Source: Streptomyces ficellus (GTDB taxonomy: Bacteria > Actinomycetota > Actinomycetes > Streptomycetales > Streptomycetaceae). From it: a DNA stretch of 64,000 nucleotides. The notes beneath the pieces are model-generated. The model saw only the letters and a list, made by a program, of their open reading frames with translations, was not told the DNA's origin and searched no databases. Shown piece by piece: positions 17,501 through 25,478 of this stretch. The translations under genes were made by a program, and so were the position numbers. Position 1 is the first letter of the stretch, and each line of letters starts with the position of its first letter. The DNA lies in contig NZ_JAUEPL010000026.1 of assembly GCF_030406405.1 (NCBI RefSeq), forward strand, positions 1 to 64,000, in the 5' to 3' direction.

Positions 17501-17565
17501 GAACGATTCGACCGAACGATTCGACCGAACGATTCGACCGGAACGACTGATCGAAACGACTCGAC
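17501..17565. repeat. Tandem 13-bp repeats in the PspC-gene promoter region
   Basis: GAACGATTCGAC recurs at 17501, 17514 and 17527 with exact 13-bp spacing, followed by a diverged copy (GAACGACTGA) at 17541 and a further GAAACGACTCGAC at 17553. The tract ends 17 bases before the PspC-domain start codon and so occupies the promoter or leader. Confidence 0.85.
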
Positions 17566-17582
17566 TCGCGAAGGAGCCCACC

Positions 17583-17783
17583 ATGGCCGCACTTGTCCGC
17601 CCTCGTCAGGGACGCATGATCGGCGGAGTGTGCGCAGCGCTGGCACAGCGCTTCGGCACCTCCGCGACCACGATGCGCGTGATCTTCCTGGCCTCGTGCC
17701 TGCTGCCCGGCCCGCAGTTCCTGCTGTACGTGGCGCTGTGGATATTCCTGCCCTCGGAGAAGTCCGCCAAGCCGGCCTGGTAG
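17583..17783 (+). CDS. Small PspC-domain membrane protein
   Basis: A 66-residue protein that is essentially one PspC domain: VRPRQGRMIGGVCAALAQRFG, TMRVIFLASCLLPG, then a membrane segment FLLYVALWIFLP. PspC domains occur in membrane stress proteins that bind or sense envelope damage. The ATG at 17583 follows GAAGGAG with good spacing, whereas an upstream in-frame start would read through the 13-bp repeat tract. A strong terminator follows. Confidence 0.85.
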   Translation: MAALVRPRQGRMIGGVCAALAQRFGTSATTMRVIFLASCLLPGPQFLLYVALWIFLPSEKSAKPAW

Positions 17784-17808
17784 GACCCCGGGCACGCGGG
17801 CACAGCGC

Positions 17809-17842
17809 AAGGGGCGCACACCCTCCCGGGTGTGCGCCCCTT
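17809..17842. terminator. Terminator after the PspC-domain gene
   Basis: A perfect 15-bp stem (AAGGGGCGCACACCC / GGGTGTGCGCCCCTT) with a TCCC loop, between convergent genes, so it may act in both directions. Confidence 0.85.
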
Positions 17843-17865
17843 CCGCGTACGCGCCGGCGCCCGCT

Positions 17866-18198
17866 TCAGGCCCCGAGGCCGGCGACCGGGAGGCTGCCGC
17901 CGACCGGCAGGCCGCCGAGGAGGCCGGCCGCGGCGGAGGGGTCGAGGGGCACGCCCTGCACCGAGGCGTTCTTGGCGACGGAGCCGACCACTGCCGGCGC
18001 GGCGTTCGCCACCTCGGCGGCGGTGCCGGGGGCCCGCTCGACGGCGGACTGCATGACCGGCAGCGCGGTGGCGGTGGCGGTACCCAGCGCACCGTTGACG
18101 GGCGTGTGGTTGGCCGCGGAGGCGGTGCCGGCGGCGGTGGCGGCGAACGCGGCGCCAAGGGCGGCGACACCGAGGGTCTTGGCGGCAGACTGCTTCAT
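17866..18198 (-). CDS. Small secreted Ala-rich protein, function unknown
   Basis: A 110-residue protein with a clear signal peptide (MKQSAAKTLGVAALGAAF to about TASA, residues 1-30). The mature part of ~80 residues is rich in Ala, Val, Gly and Pro, lacks Cys, and contains no domain I recognise; visible patterns are ALPVMQSAVERAPGT and LLGGLPVGGSLPVAGL. The ATG at 18198 lies 12 bases after AAGGACGAA, a usable ribosome site. Similar small exported proteins are common in Streptomyces. It faces the PspC-domain gene and shares its terminator. Confidence 0.7.
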   Translation of the reverse strand: MKQSAAKTLGVAALGAAFAATAAGTASAANHTPVNGALGTATATALPVMQSAVERAPGTAAEVANAAPAVVGSVAKNASVQGVPLDPSAAAGLLGGLPVGGSLPVAGLGA

Positions 18199-18326
18199 CG
18201 AAATTCGTCCTTGGAAACACTCGGGGGAAGATGAGCGGCTCCGCAACCTAGTCATCGATCAGCGAGACCTGCAAACACCCGGGCGGCCACGTCACGCAAT
18301 TACCGGCCGTTTACCGAGGCCGTCGC

Positions 18327-19481
18327 TCAGCGCTTTTTCGGCGAGAAGTCGCTGGTGGCGGCGGTCTGCGTGAACAGCCATTCGGACTTGAGCTCTGCAT
18401 ACCCGGGCTTGATCACGTCATTGATCATCGCCAGGCGTTCATCGAAAGGAATGAATGCTGATTTCATCGCATTGACCGTGAACCACTGCATGTCGTCGAG
18501 CGTGTAGCCGAACGTCTCGCTCAGCAGCTCGAATTCCCGGCTCATGCTGGTGCCGGACATCAGCCGGTTGTCGGTGTTGACCGTGGCCCTGAAGTGCAGC
18601 CGGCGCAGCAGCCCGATCGGGTGCTCGGCGTACGAGGCGGCGGCGCCGGTCTGGAGGTTGGAGGTCGGGCACAGCTCCAGCGGGATGCGCTTGTCGCGTA
18701 CGTACGCGGCGAGGCGGCCGAGCGTGACGGTGCCGTCGTCGGCGACCTGGATGTCGTCGATGATGCGGACGCCGTGGCCCAGGCGGTCGGCGCCGCACCA
18801 CTGGAGCGCCTGCCAGATGGACGGCAGGCCGAAGGCCTCGCCCGCGTGAATGGTGAAGTGGTTGTTCTCGCGCTTGAGGTACTCGAAGGCGTCCAGGTGC
18901 CGGGTGGGCGGGTAGCCGGCCTCGGCGCCCGCGATGTCGAAGCCGACGACGCCGCTGTCGCGGTAGCGGTTGGCGAGTTCGGCGATCTCCAGCGCGCGGG
19001 CGGCGTGCCGCATGGCGGTGAGCAGGGCGCCGACGCGGATGCGGTGACCGTTCTCGCGGGCGCGCCGCTCGCCTTGGCGGAAGCCCTGGTTGACGGCTTC
19101 GACGACCTCTTCGAGGGTGAGGCCCTTTTCGAGGTGCTGCTCGGGCGCGTAGCGCACCTCGGCGTACACGACACCGTCCGCGGCGAGGTCCTCGGCGCAT
19201 TCGGCGGCGACCCGGACGAGGGCCTCTCGGGTCTGCATGACGGCGCAGGTGTGCGCGAAGGTCTCCAGATAGCGCTCCAGCGAGCCGGAGTCGGCGGCTT
19301 CGCGGAACCAGATGCCGAGTTTGTCCGGCTCCTGCTCGGGGAGCGCTCCGTAGCCGGTCTCCCGGGCGAGTTCGATGATCGTGCCGGGGCGCAGACCGCC
19401 GTCGAGGTGGTCGTGGAGCAGCACCTTGGGGGCGCGGCGGATCTGGTCCGAGGTGGGGATGTCGGGTGTCTGGCTCGTCAT
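18327..19481 (-). CDS. add: Adenosine deaminase
   Basis: A 384-residue amidohydrolase-fold enzyme that deaminates (deoxy)adenosine to (deoxy)inosine. Metal and catalytic residues are visible: the HDHLDGG histidine pair near the N-terminus, GFDIAGAE, the FTIHAGEAF histidine and glutamate, RLGHGVRI, and TVNTDNRLMSGTS carrying the metal-binding aspartate. The ATG at 19481 starts eleven residues before the first conserved stretch. The promoter reads TTGCCT-N16-TACAGT with the palindromic operator inside the spacer, and the start codon lies where transcription should begin. The product feeds purine nucleoside phosphorylase. Confidence 0.93.
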   Translation of the reverse strand: MTSQTPDIPTSDQIRRAPKVLLHDHLDGGLRPGTIIELARETGYGALPEQEPDKLGIWFREAADSGSLERYLETFAHTCAVMQTREALVRVAAECAEDLAADGVVYAEVRYAPEQHLEKGLTLEEVVEAVNQGFRQGERRARENGHRIRVGALLTAMRHAARALEIAELANRYRDSGVVGFDIAGAEAGYPPTRHLDAFEYLKRENNHFTIHAGEAFGLPSIWQALQWCGADRLGHGVRIIDDIQVADDGTVTLGRLAAYVRDKRIPLELCPTSNLQTGAAASYAEHPIGLLRRLHFRATVNTDNRLMSGTSMSREFELLSETFGYTLDDMQWFTVNAMKSAFIPFDERLAMINDVIKPGYAELKSEWLFTQTAATSDFSPKKR

Positions 19482-19497
19482 TTTCGAACTGTACGCC

Positions 19498-19509
19498 CTA
19501 CGCGCGTAG
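19498..19509. promoter_or_regulatory. Palindromic operator within the add promoter
   Basis: A perfect CTACGCGCGTAG lies between a -35-like TTGCCT and a -10-like TACAGT (16-base spacer, minus strand), 16 bases before the add start codon. Confidence 0.8.
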
Positions 19510-19596
19510 AGGCAACCCTCTTCCCAGGGCTGTCGATACGTAACAGTGACCGCGCGTACGGCTGGCGTACACCTCGTCTTCTGAGACTGTTCTGCC

Positions 19597-20376
19597 ATGG
19601 CACTCCACGCACTCGTAGGTACGGGGGGCGCGCGGGCGCCCCGGCTGGGCCGGCCCGTCGGGACGTCCGTTCCGGCGGTGAACGGGGTGGTTCTGCTCCT
19701 CCCGGACGGGGAGCCCGAGTCGGGGCGCGGGCCCTCACCCCTCGCCCACGCGGCGGCCCTGCCGCTGGCGCGCGGCCTGGTCCGGGCCGGGCGCGCGGAG
19801 GGGCTGGAGGGCATGGTGGCGCATGTGGTGCGCTACCGGGGGCGCGGGTGGAACGGCGCGGACGCGCGGCTCGCGGCGGACGCGGCCTGGGCGGCCTCGG
19901 AGGTCGTACGACGGTACGGCGACGTCCCGGTCTGTCTGGCCGGGCACGGCATGGGCGGCCGGGCGGCGCTGCGCGCGGCGGGCCACACGGCCGTCAACTC
20001 CGTTCTGGCGCTTGCCCCCTGGCTGCCCGAGGACGACGTGGCGGCGACCCCCGAACCGGTGAAACAGCTCGTCGGCCGCCAGGTGCTGATCGTGCACGGC
20101 ACGAATGACGCGCGTACCGATCCTGAGCTGTCGTACCGGCTGGCCGAGCGCGCGAAGAAGGCCAACCGGGACACGTGCCGGTTCGAGGTGCACTCCGACG
20201 GCCACGCGCTGCGCCAGCACCACGGCGAAGTCCTCGCGCTCGCGGCCGACTTCGTGCTGGGCGCGCTGTTCGCCCGGCCCTTCTCCCGCCCGGTCGCCGA
20301 CGCGCTGGCGGCCCCGCCGCCGCTGGGCCTGCGGATGCCCCTGGCGGGCGGCTTCGGCCGGGCGCTGCGGCGGTGA
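19597..20376 (+). CDS. Alpha/beta-hydrolase-fold protein lacking the nucleophile serine
   Basis: A 259-residue alpha/beta-hydrolase-fold protein. The strand-elbow region reads CLAGHGMGGRAALRAAG, where hydrolases have G-x-S-x-G; the central residue is Gly here (codon GGC). The acid and histidine regions are still recognisable (VLIVHGTNDARTDPELS and SDGHALRQHHGEV). It is therefore probably not a classical serine hydrolase and may be a binding protein or use another mechanism. It is transcribed away from add and does not overlap a neighbour. The start is ATG 19597. Confidence 0.75.
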   Translation: MALHALVGTGGARAPRLGRPVGTSVPAVNGVVLLLPDGEPESGRGPSPLAHAAALPLARGLVRAGRAEGLEGMVAHVVRYRGRGWNGADARLAADAAWAASEVVRRYGDVPVCLAGHGMGGRAALRAAGHTAVNSVLALAPWLPEDDVAATPEPVKQLVGRQVLIVHGTNDARTDPELSYRLAERAKKANRDTCRFEVHSDGHALRQHHGEVLALAADFVLGALFARPFSRPVADALAAPPPLGLRMPLAGGFGRALRR

Positions 20377-20433
20377 GCGGGCGAAGGTGAGCGGGTTGCG
20401 GTGAGCAGGCCGCGGTGAGCGGGCGGCGGGGAA

Positions 20434-21336
20434 TCAGCCCGACTCGGAGAGCAGGCGGCCGCGCCGGGAGAGGAGGAACCGCTTGAACGCCGCGACCGGG
20501 GCGGTGTCCGGGTGGCCGTCCAGCCAGGCCACGCCGATCTCGCGCGCCGCGCGCGGGGCCGTGACCGTCAGCTCGACGACGCCGGGGCGGGGGACCGCGG
20601 GGGGCGGGAGGAGGGCGACGCCCAGGCCCGCCGCGACCAGCCCGCGCAGCGTCTCGGCCTCCTCGCCCTCGAAGGCCACGCGCGGGGTGAAGCCCGCTTC
20701 CTCGCACAGGTCGTCGGTGATGCGGCGCAGGCCGTAGCCCGGCTCCAGGGTGACGAACGTTTCGTCGGCGGCCTCGGCGAGCCGGACGCGCTTGCGGCCG
20801 GCGAGCCGGTGGTCGTCCGGGACGACGAGGCGCAGGCGCTGTTCGTCCAGGCGGCGGGCGACCAGGTCGGGGGCGTCGGGGACCGGGGAGGTCAGGCACA
20901 GGTCCAGTTCGCCGGCGCGCAGGCGCTCGATCATGGCCTCGCCGTAGTTCTGGACGAGCGTGAAGCGGACCTTGGGGTGGTCGACCCGGAACGCGCGGAT
21001 CAGGCCCGGCACGGTTTCGGAGCCCATGGTGTGGAGGAAGCCGAACGCCACCCGGCCCGCCGAGGGGTCGGCGTCCGCGCGTACGGCGTCGGCGGCCCGC
21101 TCCACCTCGGCCAGGGCGCGTTCGGCGGAGGCCAGCAAGGTCCGCCCGGCCGGGGTCAGACAGACCGTGCGGCCCTTGCGGGCGAACAGCGTCACGCCGA
21201 GGTCCCGTTCCAGCCGGACCACCGCCCGCGACAGCGTGGACTGGGGAACACCCAGATCGTGTGCGGCGCGGGTGACGTGTTCGTGGCGGGCGACCGCCGC
21301 GAAGTACGCGAGACGCGGCGCGAGCAGCAGCCCCAT
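20434..21336 (-). CDS. LysR-family transcriptional regulator
   Basis: A 300-residue LysR-type regulator. The N-terminal helix-turn-helix reads LAYFAAVARHEHVTRAAHDLGVPQSTLSRAVVRLE. The effector-binding domain follows from about residue 90, with FGFLHTMGSETVP and LDLCLTSPVPDAP, and a C-terminal subdomain containing AAGLGVALLP. I prefer ATG 21336, which follows AACGAAGAAG and begins just before the first helix; ATG 21393 would add 19 residues. It diverges from the MFS transporter gene and most likely controls it. Confidence 0.88.
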   Translation of the reverse strand: MGLLLAPRLAYFAAVARHEHVTRAAHDLGVPQSTLSRAVVRLERDLGVTLFARKGRTVCLTPAGRTLLASAERALAEVERAADAVRADADPSAGRVAFGFLHTMGSETVPGLIRAFRVDHPKVRFTLVQNYGEAMIERLRAGELDLCLTSPVPDAPDLVARRLDEQRLRLVVPDDHRLAGRKRVRLAEAADETFVTLEPGYGLRRITDDLCEEAGFTPRVAFEGEEAETLRGLVAAGLGVALLPPPAVPRPGVVELTVTAPRAAREIGVAWLDGHPDTAPVAAFKRFLLSRRGRLLSESG

Positions 21337-21455
21337 GTCTTCTTCGTTACTGTTCGGTGACAGCCACTCTCGTGAACTGTAGTGATGCACCATGGGAACG
21401 ATTAAAGCGGTTCCATGCATTGGACGCATGAAACGGGGGTGCCTACGGTCGTCGT

Positions 21456-22745
21456 ATGCCTTCCGCCAGTACCAAGGCGTCCACCGCACCCGTGGACGCC
21501 GACACGCGTCTTTGCCCCGGCCGCCCCGGCTACCGCCGGATGAGCCTCGCGCTCTTCGCCGCCGGAGTCGCCGCCTTCGCCCTCCTCTACGCGACGCAGG
21601 CCCTCCTGCCGGCCATCACCGCCGACTTCGGCGTGAGCGCGTCCGCCGCCAGCTGGTCCGTCTCCGCCGCGACCGGCGCGCTCGCGCTGTGCGTACTGCC
21701 ACTGAGCGCCCTGTCGGAGCGGTTCGGCCGCCGTCGCATGATGACCGCGTCCCTCGCGATCGCCGTCGCCATCGGCATGCTCGTGCCGTTCGCGCCGAGC
21801 CTGGAGTGGCTGGTGGCGCTGCGCGCCGTGCAGGGCGCCGCCCTGGCGGGGCTGCCGGCGTCGGCGATGGCGTACCTGGCGGAGGAGGTCCGGCCCAAGG
21901 CGCTCGTCGCGGCGATCGGGCTGTTCGTCGCGGGCAACAGCATCGGCGGGATGAGCGGCCGGATCGTCACCGGCTGGGCGGCCCAGCTGTGGGGCTGGCG
22001 GGCGGCGCTCGCCGCGGTCGGGCTGATGGCGCTGGTGTGCGCGGTGGTGTTCCGTCTGATGATCCCCAAGGCGCGGCACTTCTCCCCCGGTTCGCTGAAC
22101 CCCCGCGCGCTGGGCAAGACCGTCCGCACGCACCTGTCGGACCCGCTGCTGATGCGCCTGTACGCGATCGGCGCCCTGTTCATGACCGTCTTCGGCGCCG
22201 TCTACACGGTGATCGGCTACCGGCTCGTGGAGGAGCCGTTCTCGCTCCCGCAGGGCGTGATCGGCTCGATCTTCCTGGTCTACCTGGTGGGTACGGCGTC
22301 GTCCGCGGCGGCCGGCAAGCTGGTCGGCCGGCTGGGGCGGCGCGGGGCGCTGTACCTCGCGGTGGGCACGACCACGGCGGGGCTGCTGCTGTCACTGTCG
22401 GACGCGCTGGCCGGCGTCCTCCTCGGCCTGGTCCTGATCACCGCCGGGTTCTTCGCCGGGCACGCGGTCGCCTCCTCCTCGGTGAGCCGTACCGCGAAGA
22501 CGGGCCGGGCGCAGGCGTCGGCGCTGTACCAGTCGGCGTACTACCTGGGCAGCAGCGCGGGCGGCGCGCTCGGCGCGATCGCCTTCCACGCCGGCGGCTG
22601 GGCGGGCACGGTCCTGCTGGGGCTGGTCGCCGTCCTCGGAGTCGTCTCCATCACCCTGTACGGAACGCACAGCGCGCGCGTCCAGGAGCGCCGGTTCCGG
22701 GAAACGTACAACCACACCGCTTCCCCGAGCGTCCTACGGGCATAA
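21456..22745 (+). CDS. MFS transporter (YnfM-like drug/metabolite exporter)
   Basis: A 429-residue major facilitator protein with twelve predicted membrane helices after a ~28-residue cytoplasmic start. The family signature between helices 2 and 3 reads LSERFGRRRMM. Helix 5 contains GLFVAGNSIGGMSGRIVTGW, as in YnfM-type transporters. The substrate cannot be told from sequence. The gene is divergent from a LysR regulator, the usual arrangement for an inducible efflux pump. ATG start; the distance to the regulator start is 119 bases. Confidence 0.87.
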   Translation: MPSASTKASTAPVDADTRLCPGRPGYRRMSLALFAAGVAAFALLYATQALLPAITADFGVSASAASWSVSAATGALALCVLPLSALSERFGRRRMMTASLAIAVAIGMLVPFAPSLEWLVALRAVQGAALAGLPASAMAYLAEEVRPKALVAAIGLFVAGNSIGGMSGRIVTGWAAQLWGWRAALAAVGLMALVCAVVFRLMIPKARHFSPGSLNPRALGKTVRTHLSDPLLMRLYAIGALFMTVFGAVYTVIGYRLVEEPFSLPQGVIGSIFLVYLVGTASSAAAGKLVGRLGRRGALYLAVGTTTAGLLLSLSDALAGVLLGLVLITAGFFAGHAVASSSVSRTAKTGRAQASALYQSAYYLGSSAGGALGAIAFHAGGWAGTVLLGLVAVLGVVSITLYGTHSARVQERRFRETYNHTASPSVLRA

Positions 22746-22779
22746 CTACCGCATTGGGCTCCAGGGGGAGTTGGTATAC

Positions 22780-23475
22780 GTGGGTGGGACAGGCAAACGA
22801 GCCGGGGCCGCGCTCGGCATGACCGCGCTGGTCGTGCCGCTGACGGTGGCCCTGGGCTCCGCACCGGCACAGGCCGCGTCGTGCACGACGCAGACGGGGC
22901 CGTACCAGAAGCAGGTGGAGAAGTTCCTGGGGCGGCCGGTGGACGGCAGGCAGTCGCCGGCCGACTGCCGGGCGATCCAGTCGTTCCAGCGGACGCACGG
23001 AATCACGCCGACCATGGGATACGCCGGGCCTCTCACCTGGCGCACGATGAACACGATCCTCCAGCAGCGGGCGGCCGGGAAGAACCCCAACAAGGCGGGC
23101 ACGTGCCCCACCAACAAGGGCCGTATCGCGTGCGTGGACCTGACGCGGCAGCTGAGCTGGATCCAGGACGGCGCGAAGCTGGCGTACGGGCCCGTGCCCG
23201 TGCGGACCGGCCGGGACGGCGCCGAGACGCGTACCGGCGCGAAGAAGATCTACTACCGCAGCGCCAATCACTGGTCGACGATATACAAGGTGCGGATGCC
23301 GTACTCGCAGTTCTTCGACGGCGGGCAGGCCTTCCACTCCGTCACCAAGTCCATGTACAACCCGCCGGGTTCGGGCGGCTGCGTCAACATGCGGCCGGCG
23401 GACGCGAAGACGTACTGGAACATGCTCAGGAACGGCGACGACGTGTACGTCTACGGGCGCAAGCCCGGGACGTGA
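22780..23475 (+). CDS. Secreted L,D-transpeptidase with peptidoglycan-binding domain
   Basis: A ~231-residue exported wall enzyme. A signal peptide (GMTALVVPLTVALGSAPAQA) precedes a peptidoglycan-binding domain (CRAIQSFQRTHGITPTMGYAG). The YkuD domain ends with the catalytic cysteine in FHSVTKSM...GSGGCVNM. Such enzymes form 3-3 cross-links or attach proteins to peptidoglycan. The start is GTG 22780 after CAGGGGGAG; a TTG nine bases upstream is an alternative. The final KVRMPYSQFFDGGQAFHS pattern is shared with the second L,D-transpeptidase at 43249. Confidence 0.85.
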   Translation: MGGTGKRAGAALGMTALVVPLTVALGSAPAQAASCTTQTGPYQKQVEKFLGRPVDGRQSPADCRAIQSFQRTHGITPTMGYAGPLTWRTMNTILQQRAAGKNPNKAGTCPTNKGRIACVDLTRQLSWIQDGAKLAYGPVPVRTGRDGAETRTGAKKIYYRSANHWSTIYKVRMPYSQFFDGGQAFHSVTKSMYNPPGSGGCVNMRPADAKTYWNMLRNGDDVYVYGRKPGT

Positions 23476-23540
23476 CCCCCGGTCAGTGCCCTGCTGTAGC
23501 TTCCGAGAGTGAGATCGGAAGCGCGACAGGGGTGGACGCG

Positions 23541-24497
23541 ATGAGCGATGTGGCGCCACTGGAGGAGTACCGGACCGAGCTGACCGGGTACTGCTACCGC
23601 ATGCTGGGATCGGCCTTCGAGGCGGAGGACGCCGTCCAGGACACGATGGTCCGCGCCTGGCGGAGCTTCGACACCTTCGAGGGCCGGTCATCGGTGCGTT
23701 CGTGGCTGTACCGCATCGCGACGAACGTCTGCCTGGACGCGCTGAACGCGGGCAACCGCCGGGCCCGCCCCATGGACCTGACGGCGGCGACACCGGTGGC
23801 GCAGGCGCGGTTGAACGCCCGGCCGGAGGTCACCTGGGTGGAGCCGGTGCCGGACGCGCGGGTGTTGCCGTCGGTCGCGGACCCGGCCGAGACGGCGGTG
23901 GCGCGGGAGACGGTGCGCCTCGCGTTCGTCGCCGCGCTCCAGCACCTGCCGCCCAGGCAGCGAGCGGTGCTGATCCTCCGGGAGGTGCTGGCGTGGAAGG
24001 CGAGCGAGGTGGCGGAGCTGCTGTCCACCTCGGTCGCGTCGGTCAACAGCGCCCTTCAGCGGGCCCGGGCGACGCTCGCCGCGTCGGCGCCCGCCCACAC
24101 GGACCCCGCCGACCCCCTCGACGAGGAGCAGCGCAGACTCCTGGACCGGTACGTGGCGGCGTTCGAGGGCTACGACATGGAGGCCCTGACCGCGCTGCTC
24201 CACGAGGACGCCACGCTCTCCATGCCGCCCTACGACCTGTGGCTCCAGGGCCACGACGACATCACCGGCTGGATGCTGGGCGTCGGGGAGGTGTGCCGGG
24301 GCTCGCGGCTGGTGCCGGTGATCGCCAACGGCACGCCCGCGTTCGCGCACTACCACCCGGACCCGGAGGGCGGCTTCAGCCCGTGGGCCCTCATGGTCAT
24401 CGAGATCGTGGACGGCAAGGTCTCCGGGATCACGTCGTTCCTGGACGTGAAGCGGTGGTTCCCGCTGTTCGGCCTTCCGGACCGGCTGGAGGCGTGA
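23541..24497 (+). CDS. ECF sigma factor with C-terminal SnoaL-like domain
   Basis: A 318-residue sigma-70-family factor. Region 2 is GYCYRMLGSAFEAEDAVQDTMVRAWRSF with RSWLYRIATNVCLDAL. Region 4 is LPPRQRAVLILREVLAWKASEVAELLSTSVASVNSALQRARATL. A C-terminal domain of ~115 residues of the SnoaL/NTF2 type follows (DRYVAAFEGYDMEALTALLHEDATLSMPPYDLWLQG). In ECF factors of this layout the fused domain modulates activity in place of a separate anti-sigma factor. The ATG at 23541 is preferred over the GTG nine bases earlier. The 3' end overlaps the convergent STAS gene by 68 bases. Confidence 0.87.
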   Translation: MSDVAPLEEYRTELTGYCYRMLGSAFEAEDAVQDTMVRAWRSFDTFEGRSSVRSWLYRIATNVCLDALNAGNRRARPMDLTAATPVAQARLNARPEVTWVEPVPDARVLPSVADPAETAVARETVRLAFVAALQHLPPRQRAVLILREVLAWKASEVAELLSTSVASVNSALQRARATLAASAPAHTDPADPLDEEQRRLLDRYVAAFEGYDMEALTALLHEDATLSMPPYDLWLQGHDDITGWMLGVGEVCRGSRLVPVIANGTPAFAHYHPDPEGGFSPWALMVIEIVDGKVSGITSFLDVKRWFPLFGLPDRLEA

Positions 24498-24807
24498 GCA
24501 GGTCGGCCAGCCCGACCAACTCGATCAACACGCGCAGGGCCGGCTGTGCGTTCCGCACGACCATCGGACGCCCGAGCCGCTGCGCGGTCAACCGCAGCCG
24601 GGCCAGGGCGTCGACGGCGGCGAGGCCGGGCCGGATGACCCCGCCGACGTCGCAGATGACGTCACCGTCGCCGCTCTCACCGAGCAGCTCGGCCAGCTCC
24701 TCGCACAGGCGCGGCACGTCGGCGGGTTCGATCGGGCCGACGACGAGGAAGACGTTCGGATCCGTGGTGTCCATGGGGAAGAGACCCGCCTCTCGGGAGG
24801 AACTCAT
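24430..24807 (-). CDS. STAS-domain protein (anti-sigma-factor-antagonist-like)
   Basis: A 125-residue protein with one STAS domain spanning about residues 17-110: VFLVVGPIEPADVPRLCEELAELL, then DVICDVGGVIRPGLAAVDALARLRLTAQRLG. The position where SpoIIAA-type antagonists carry the phosphorylated Ser is not obvious: the strand-helix turn reads VGGVIRPGLAAVD, without the usual D-S/T. It may bind a nucleotide or protein rather than cycle through phosphorylation. ATG 24807 or ATG 24774 may be the start. The 3' end overlaps the ECF sigma gene in convergent orientation. Confidence 0.7.
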   Translation of the reverse strand: MSSSREAGLFPMDTTDPNVFLVVGPIEPADVPRLCEELAELLGESGDGDVICDVGGVIRPGLAAVDALARLRLTAQRLGRPMVVRNAQPALRVLIELVGLADLLTPPAGPEGRTAGTTASRPGTT

Positions 24808-24827
24808 CGGTGACGCGGGCCGGGGGG

Positions 24828-25412
24828 TCAGCTGACGGGAAACTCGCCAGTGTCGAGGGTGAGGTCGAAGGGGGCAGGGAGGGTGACCTCGTCGCCGAAC
24901 TTGCCCGCTGACAGCAGCCGGTAGACGTCCCCCTTCGGCTCGCCGTACAGCGTGACAGTCGGGCCGCCAGGGGCGTGGGCGTCGATTAGCAGATAGAGCG
25001 GCACACCGGCCGCCGCGTAGCCTGCGGGCTTGCTGATGCGATCATGCCGAGCGTTGGACTTGGAAGTGATCTCGACAACCAGCTCGGCAGCGGCAGCCGG
25101 GATGTAGTTGCCCTCCTCACGGAGGGCCGCATCGGGGGCCACGACCAGATCCGGGATGTACATCCCCAGACGGGACGGGATGGCAACAGCAAGGGTCTGG
25201 TGGATGCCCCGGTCTTCGGGGATGACGCGGTACAGGCAGCGTGTCATGGAGTCGGCGATGAAGTGGTGGCTGGTGACCCGCCTGCTCGACACGGTGATGA
25301 CGCCCTGAACGATCTCCACCCTGCAGTCCTTGGGCGCCTCAACCTGCTCCCAGAGGCTGACAAGGTCCCCCCACTCCGCATCCGGCTCACCGGCGGCCCA
25401 GCACTCGCTCAC
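24828..25412 (-). CDS. Uma2-family (DUF820) endonuclease-fold protein
   Basis: A 194-residue Uma2 protein. The PD-(D/E)XK-like core is visible: CRVEIVQGVITV, IPDLVVAPDAAL and ELVVEITSKSN, with KPAGYAAAGVPLYLLIDA following. Uma2 proteins are abundant in Streptomyces and cyanobacteria and are thought to be restriction-endonuclease-like, but their biological role is unclear. It lies 20 bases from the STAS-domain gene on the same strand, so the two may be co-transcribed. Confidence 0.85.
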   Translation of the reverse strand: MSECWAAGEPDAEWGDLVSLWEQVEAPKDCRVEIVQGVITVSSRRVTSHHFIADSMTRCLYRVIPEDRGIHQTLAVAIPSRLGMYIPDLVVAPDAALREEGNYIPAAAAELVVEITSKSNARHDRISKPAGYAAAGVPLYLLIDAHAPGGPTVTLYGEPKGDVYRLLSAGKFGDEVTLPAPFDLTLDTGEFPVS

Positions 25413-25432
25413 GGAGGCGATCCCAGCATGCC

Positions 25433-25466
25433 GAACGGGACCGGTGGGGGTCCACCGGTCCCGTTC
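25433..25466 (-). terminator. Terminator of the thymidine phosphorylase gene
   Basis: A perfect 15-bp inverted repeat (GAACGGGACCGGTGG / CCACCGGTCCCGTTC) with a 4-nt loop, 12 bases after the deoA stop. Confidence 0.85.
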
Positions 25467-25478
25467 ACCCGTACGAGG

